Positions 6,631 to 9,802 of a stretch of DNA of 9,802 nt are shown piece by piece. The first letter of the stretch is position 1; each line of letters starts with the position of its first letter. A program made the translations under genes and the position numbers. Origin of the DNA: Deltaproteobacteria bacterium (GTDB lineage Bacteria > Desulfobacterota > Binatia > Binatales > Binataceae); NCBI GenBank assembly GCA_021780585.1, contig JAJXYM010000330.1, positions 1 to 9,802 on the forward strand. Direction: 5' to 3'. The notes beneath the pieces were generated by a model. That model was given only the letters and a program-made list of their open reading frames with translations. It ran no database searches and was not told where the DNA came from.

Positions 6631-7482
6631 TTATACGGATTCGAGCCGCATGCTCAGATCGACGGCCTTGACGGAATGGGTCAGCGCGCCGACCGAAATC
6701 AGATCGACGCCGGCTTCAGCGATCGCGCGGACCGATTCGAGCGTCACGCCGCCGGAGGCTTCGAGCAGGATTCCGTCACCGGTGATCGCACGCGCCTTGC
6801 GCATCTCGTCCGGGGTCATGTTGTCGAGCAGGATCGCGGTTGCGCCGTGCCGGATCGCCTCTTCGACCTGCGCGAGGGTTTCGCATTCAATTTCGACGCG
6901 GAAGGTATGCGGCGCGAATTGGCGGGCGCGTTCGAGCGCGTTTTTGACCGAGCCGGCGGCGGCGATATGGTTTTCCTTGATCAGCACGCCGCTATCGAGG
7001 CCGAAGCGATGGTTGAAGCCGCCGCCGACGCGGACGGCGTATTTCTCGATCGCGCGCAGACCCGGATGGGTCTTGCGGGTATCGACGATACGCGCGCGCG
7101 TGCCGGCCACGGCGTCGACGTAACGGCGGGTCGCGGTGGCGACGCCGGACATCAGTTGCAGCAAGTTGAGCGCGACCCGTTCTCCCGTCAAAAGTCCGGC
7201 GAGGCGGCCGTCGATTTCCGCGGCGACCACGCCGCATTCAAGCCGTTCGCCCTCGGCGAGAATGAGCCTGACGGCCGGCTCGGCCACGGTCAGCGCGAAC
7301 GCGCGCTCAAGCAGAAAGCCGCCGCAAAAGACGATGCCGGCCGGTTCCTTGACGGTGATCCGCGCGCGGCCGCGCGCGGCGGAATCGACGGTCGCGGCGG
7401 TGGTGATATCGCCCTGCCCGACGTCTTCGACGAGCGCGCGCCGGAGCAGTTCGTCAAGATCGATTTGCCGCAGAAGTTCCAT
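6631..7482 (-). CDS. nadC: Nicotinate-nucleotide pyrophosphorylase (quinolinate phosphoribosyltransferase)
   Basis: The 283-residue protein converts quinolinate and phosphoribosyl pyrophosphate to nicotinate mononucleotide, CO2 and pyrophosphate, the branch into NAD from the de novo pathway. Length and motifs are those of NadC: EDVGQGDIT (19-27), ERVALNLLQLMSGVAT (101-116), the substrate-binding DTRKTHPGLR (134-143), K147, GGGFNHRFGL (153-162), LIKENHI (167-173), VEIE (195-198), LLDN (217-220), EASGG (240-244) and ISVGALTHS (261-269). All residues expected at the active site appear present. The ATG at 7482 lies 12 bp after the valS stop in an AT-rich gap with no Shine-Dalgarno, so translation is probably coupled to valS. 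No nadA or nadB lies in the window. Confidence 0.96.
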   Translation of the reverse strand: MELLRQIDLDELLRRALVEDVGQGDITTAATVDSAARGRARITVKEPAGIVFCGGFLLERAFALTVAEPAVRLILAEGERLECGVVAAEIDGRLAGLLTGERVALNLLQLMSGVATATRRYVDAVAGTRARIVDTRKTHPGLRAIEKYAVRVGGGFNHRFGLDSGVLIKENHIAAAGSVKNALERARQFAPHTFRVEIECETLAQVEEAIRHGATAILLDNMTPDEMRKARAITGDGILLEASGGVTLESVRAIAEAGVDLISVGALTHSVKAVDLSMRLESV

Positions 7483-7494
7483 TTAATTAACGAA

Positions 7495-9802
7495 TTAAGA
7501 TAGGGCTTTGATTTGACTTTCGAGCGCGCCGAGCTGAACTTGGATTTCTACGAGCCTGTCCTTCATCTCTGCATTTTTCTCAAACCCTGCTCTGATGAAA
7601 CCGGGATCGGCGAGCCGATTCCGGAAGCGCTCTAAATGATTGTTTAATTCGGCAAACTTTTTCTCAAGGCTAGATTTGACCTTCTCTTTTTCGAATCGCT
7701 CTGGCTCCTCGATAGAAGCTTCACCCCACGACATCGGAACCGATATTACTTTGAAGTCCGGCGCTTCAGAGTCAAAGACTACGACGATATCGGTTAACTT
7801 CGCCATTGCGGTCGCATAGCGCTTCCATTGATTGAATTCTTGGACAAATTTCCGGTTAACCTCAATAAATTTTTGCCGATCGTAAATTGGACCTTCTGGC
7901 CAAAGTATTGGTCGCAACGCTGCGCGAGGACGATCACCGGGGCGATATCCAAGCAGTGCGCGAAGAGAATTGATTTTCTCAGTGGCTTCAACGCAATAGT
8001 CCATCGACTTCTTTTCGTCGTCGCTGAGGCGTGGAGCGGCGGCGGGCGTGGGCCAATGCGCGATCGGCAGATGGTCGGCGTCGGGACGCTCCGGGAACCA
8101 CGGGCGCAGCGCCTGCCATAGCTCTTCTGAAATAAACGGCATGAACGGATGCAGTATGCGGAGCATCCGGTCGAAGCAGGTTAATAGTACATAACGCGCC
8201 CTGTCGGCGCGTTCGCCGCCCGCGCGCAATGGTTCTTTCGCCAGCTCGATATACCAGTCACAGAACTCGTGCCAGACGAATTGGTATACGACCATCGCGG
8301 CGTTGTTGAATTCATATTCGTCGATCGCGCGCGTGACGTTGCGAACCGCCGCGTCGAGCCGATCGAGAATCCAGCGTTCCGCCAGCCCGAGTTTTTCGTC
8401 CGCTACCGGCGGGAGCGGTTGCGCGGCGCCTTCGAGATTCATCATCACGAAGCGCGCGGCGTTCCAGATTTTGTTGGCGAAGGCGCGCGACGCCGCCAGC
8501 CGGTCGTCGGAGAGAATCAGATCGCGGCCCTGCACGGCCAGTTGCGCGAGCGTGAAACGCACCGCGTCAGTGCCGTAGCGCTCCATGATTTCGAGCGGAT
8601 CGACCACGTTGCCACGCGATTTCGTCATCTTCTTGCCGAACTGGTCGCGCACCAGCGGCGTGATATAGACATCGCGGAAGGGAACGTCGCCGGCGCATTT
8701 CAGGCCGAGCATCATCATCCGCGCGACCCAGAAAAAGATTATGTCGAAGCCGGTCAGCAGCAGCGTGGTCGGATAGTAACGCTTGAGTTCGGGCGTATCT
8801 TCCGGCCAGCCGAGGGTTGAGAACGGCCACAGTCCGGAAGAGAACCAGGTGTCGAGCACGTCCTCGTCCTGACGCAATTCTGAACCGCCGCACTTCGGAC
8901 ATGCCGCTGGACGCTCCTCGGCGACGATCGGCTCGCTGCCGCATTTATCGCACCAATACGCGGGTATCCGATGGCCCCACCATAGCTGGCGCGAGACGCA
9001 CCAGTCCTGAATATTGTCGAGCCACGCGAAGTAGGTATTTTCCCAATGCTTCGGATGGAAGGTCGTGCGGCCGTCCCGCACGGCTTCTTTGGCGCGCGCG
9101 GCCAGGTCCGCCATCCGCATGAACCATTGCTCGGAGATCAGCGGCTCGACGACGGTGTCGCAGCGGGAGCATACCGCGAGTTTGTGCGAGTGCGGCTCGA
9201 CCTTTTCGAGCAATCCTTGCGCTTCGAGATCGGCGACGATTTGCTTGCGCGCCGCTTCGCGGGTCAGGCCGGCGTAGGCGCCGGCGTTCTCGTTCATCCG
9301 GCCGTGAATATCGATCACGGAAATCTGCGCGAGTTGATGGCGCCGGCCCAGCTCGAAGTCGTTGAAATCGTGCGCGGGCGTGATTTTGACCGCGCCGGTG
9401 CCGAATTCGCGCTCCACTGTGGCGTCGGCGACGAGCGGAATTTCGCGGCCCATCAGCGGCAGCCTGAGGCTCTTCCCGATCAGGCCGCGATAGCGATCGT
9501 CGTCGGGATTCACCGCGACGGCGGTATCGCCAAGCATCGTTTCGGGCCGCGTGGTCGCGACCGTGATCGAACCGGCGCCGTCAACGAACGGATAGCGGAT
9601 ATGCCAGAGATTGCCCTTGGCGTCCTTGTGATCGACTTCGAGGTCCGAGAGCGCCGTTTCGCATCGCGGGCACCAGTTGATCATCCGATGGCCGCGGTAG
9701 ATGAGGCCCTCGCGATAGAGCGAGACGAACACGCGCACGACCGCGCGCGACAGTCCCGGATCGAGCGTGAAGCGCTCGCGGCTCCAGTCGCACGAGGCGC
9801 CG
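7495..9802 (-). CDS. valS: Valyl-tRNA synthetase, N-terminal part beyond window
   Basis: The frame is open through the right edge: before VRVFVSLYREGLIYRG the codons read GASCDWSRERFTLDPGLSRA, a ValS hallmark, so the GTG at 9738 is internal. The true start and the HIGH-type motif lie outside. ValS charges tRNA-Val with valine in the cytosol. Visible in order are NWCPRC, the CP1 editing domain (TTRPETMLGDTAVAVNP to AHDFNDFELG), which removes mischarged threonine, WWGHRIPAYWC with a following CxxC pair, the class I signature as KMTKS (8617-8631) instead of KMSKS, an anticodon-binding domain, and a charged C-terminal coiled-coil arm. The arm lacks the common NPGFxxKAP wording, reading DPGFIRAGFEKN. 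The last ~160 codons (about 7498-7980) are far more AT-rich than the rest, with many T- or A-ending codons. The frame stays intact across that change. Confidence 0.96.
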   Translation of the reverse strand, partial: GASCDWSRERFTLDPGLSRAVVRVFVSLYREGLIYRGHRMINWCPRCETALSDLEVDHKDAKGNLWHIRYPFVDGAGSITVATTRPETMLGDTAVAVNPDDDRYRGLIGKSLRLPLMGREIPLVADATVEREFGTGAVKITPAHDFNDFELGRRHQLAQISVIDIHGRMNENAGAYAGLTREAARKQIVADLEAQGLLEKVEPHSHKLAVCSRCDTVVEPLISEQWFMRMADLAARAKEAVRDGRTTFHPKHWENTYFAWLDNIQDWCVSRQLWWGHRIPAYWCDKCGSEPIVAEERPAACPKCGGSELRQDEDVLDTWFSSGLWPFSTLGWPEDTPELKRYYPTTLLLTGFDIIFFWVARMMMLGLKCAGDVPFRDVYITPLVRDQFGKKMTKSRGNVVDPLEIMERYGTDAVRFTLAQLAVQGRDLILSDDRLAASRAFANKIWNAARFVMMNLEGAAQPLPPVADEKLGLAERWILDRLDAAVRNVTRAIDEYEFNNAAMVVYQFVWHEFCDWYIELAKEPLRAGGERADRARYVLLTCFDRMLRILHPFMPFISEELWQALRPWFPERPDADHLPIAHWPTPAAAPRLSDDEKKSMDYCVEATEKINSLRALLGYRPGDRPRAALRPILWPEGPIYDRQKFIEVNRKFVQEFNQWKRYATAMAKLTDIVVVFDSEAPDFKVISVPMSWGEASIEEPERFEKEKVKSSLEKKFAELNNHLERFRNRLADPGFIRAGFEKNAEMKDRLVEIQVQLGALESQIKALS

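Noticed and set aside
6010..7503. 497-codon open frame on the plus strand opposite birA and nadC
   Set aside because: It spans two well-supported minus-strand genes and their gap, has no domain signature, and shows the composition of an antisense frame.
8617..8631. KMTKS instead of KMSKS in ValS as a loss of function
   Set aside because: The Ser to Thr change is conservative and occurs in class I synthetases; the remaining motifs are intact.

Overview
All confidently supported genes in this window lie on the minus strand, so transcription runs from high to low coordinates. The DNA is GC-rich (roughly 60-65% by eye). The presence of LpxC implies a Gram-negative bacterium with lipid A. The NtrY-type kinase, the NtrX-type receiver and the valS-nadC-birA gene order suggest a deltaproteobacterium-like lineage (Desulfobacterota, Binatota or a relative). 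That placement is inference; nothing here fixes the taxon.

Layout in transcription order. Positions 9802-7495 hold valS, which lacks its start because it runs off the right edge. It is followed by nadC (7482-6631, NAD synthesis) and birA (6609-5812, biotin-protein ligase), with gaps of 12 and 21 bp, so these three look like one housekeeping operon. A 184-bp spacer follows. Then comes a second, tightly spaced group: a divergent EF-G paralogue (5627-3519) with its own strong ribosome binding site, a small DUF2905-type membrane protein (3449-3228), an NtrY-type membrane sensor histidine kinase (3221-999), and a gene starting at 882 that runs off the left edge.

The left-edge gene is the most striking feature. 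It encodes an NtrX-like phospho-receiver domain joined in one reading frame to LpxC, the zinc deacetylase that commits precursors to lipid A synthesis. The AAA+ and DNA-binding domains expected of NtrX are absent, and LpxC sits in their place. With the NtrY-type kinase directly upstream, the pair reads as a two-component system whose output is an enzyme: envelope stress or another signal sensed by the kinase could set lipid A flux by phosphorylation without a transcription step. The sequence supports the architecture; the regulatory direction is inference.

Other points: the EF-G paralogue has altered GTPase motifs (NTPGY in place of DTPGH, SRLD in place of NKxD); the last ~160 codons of valS are much more AT-rich than the rest of the gene; and two GC-rich hairpins separate the kinase from the receiver-LpxC gene. 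No tRNA, rRNA, CRISPR array or mobile element was seen, and no gene-free stretch exceeds 300 bases.
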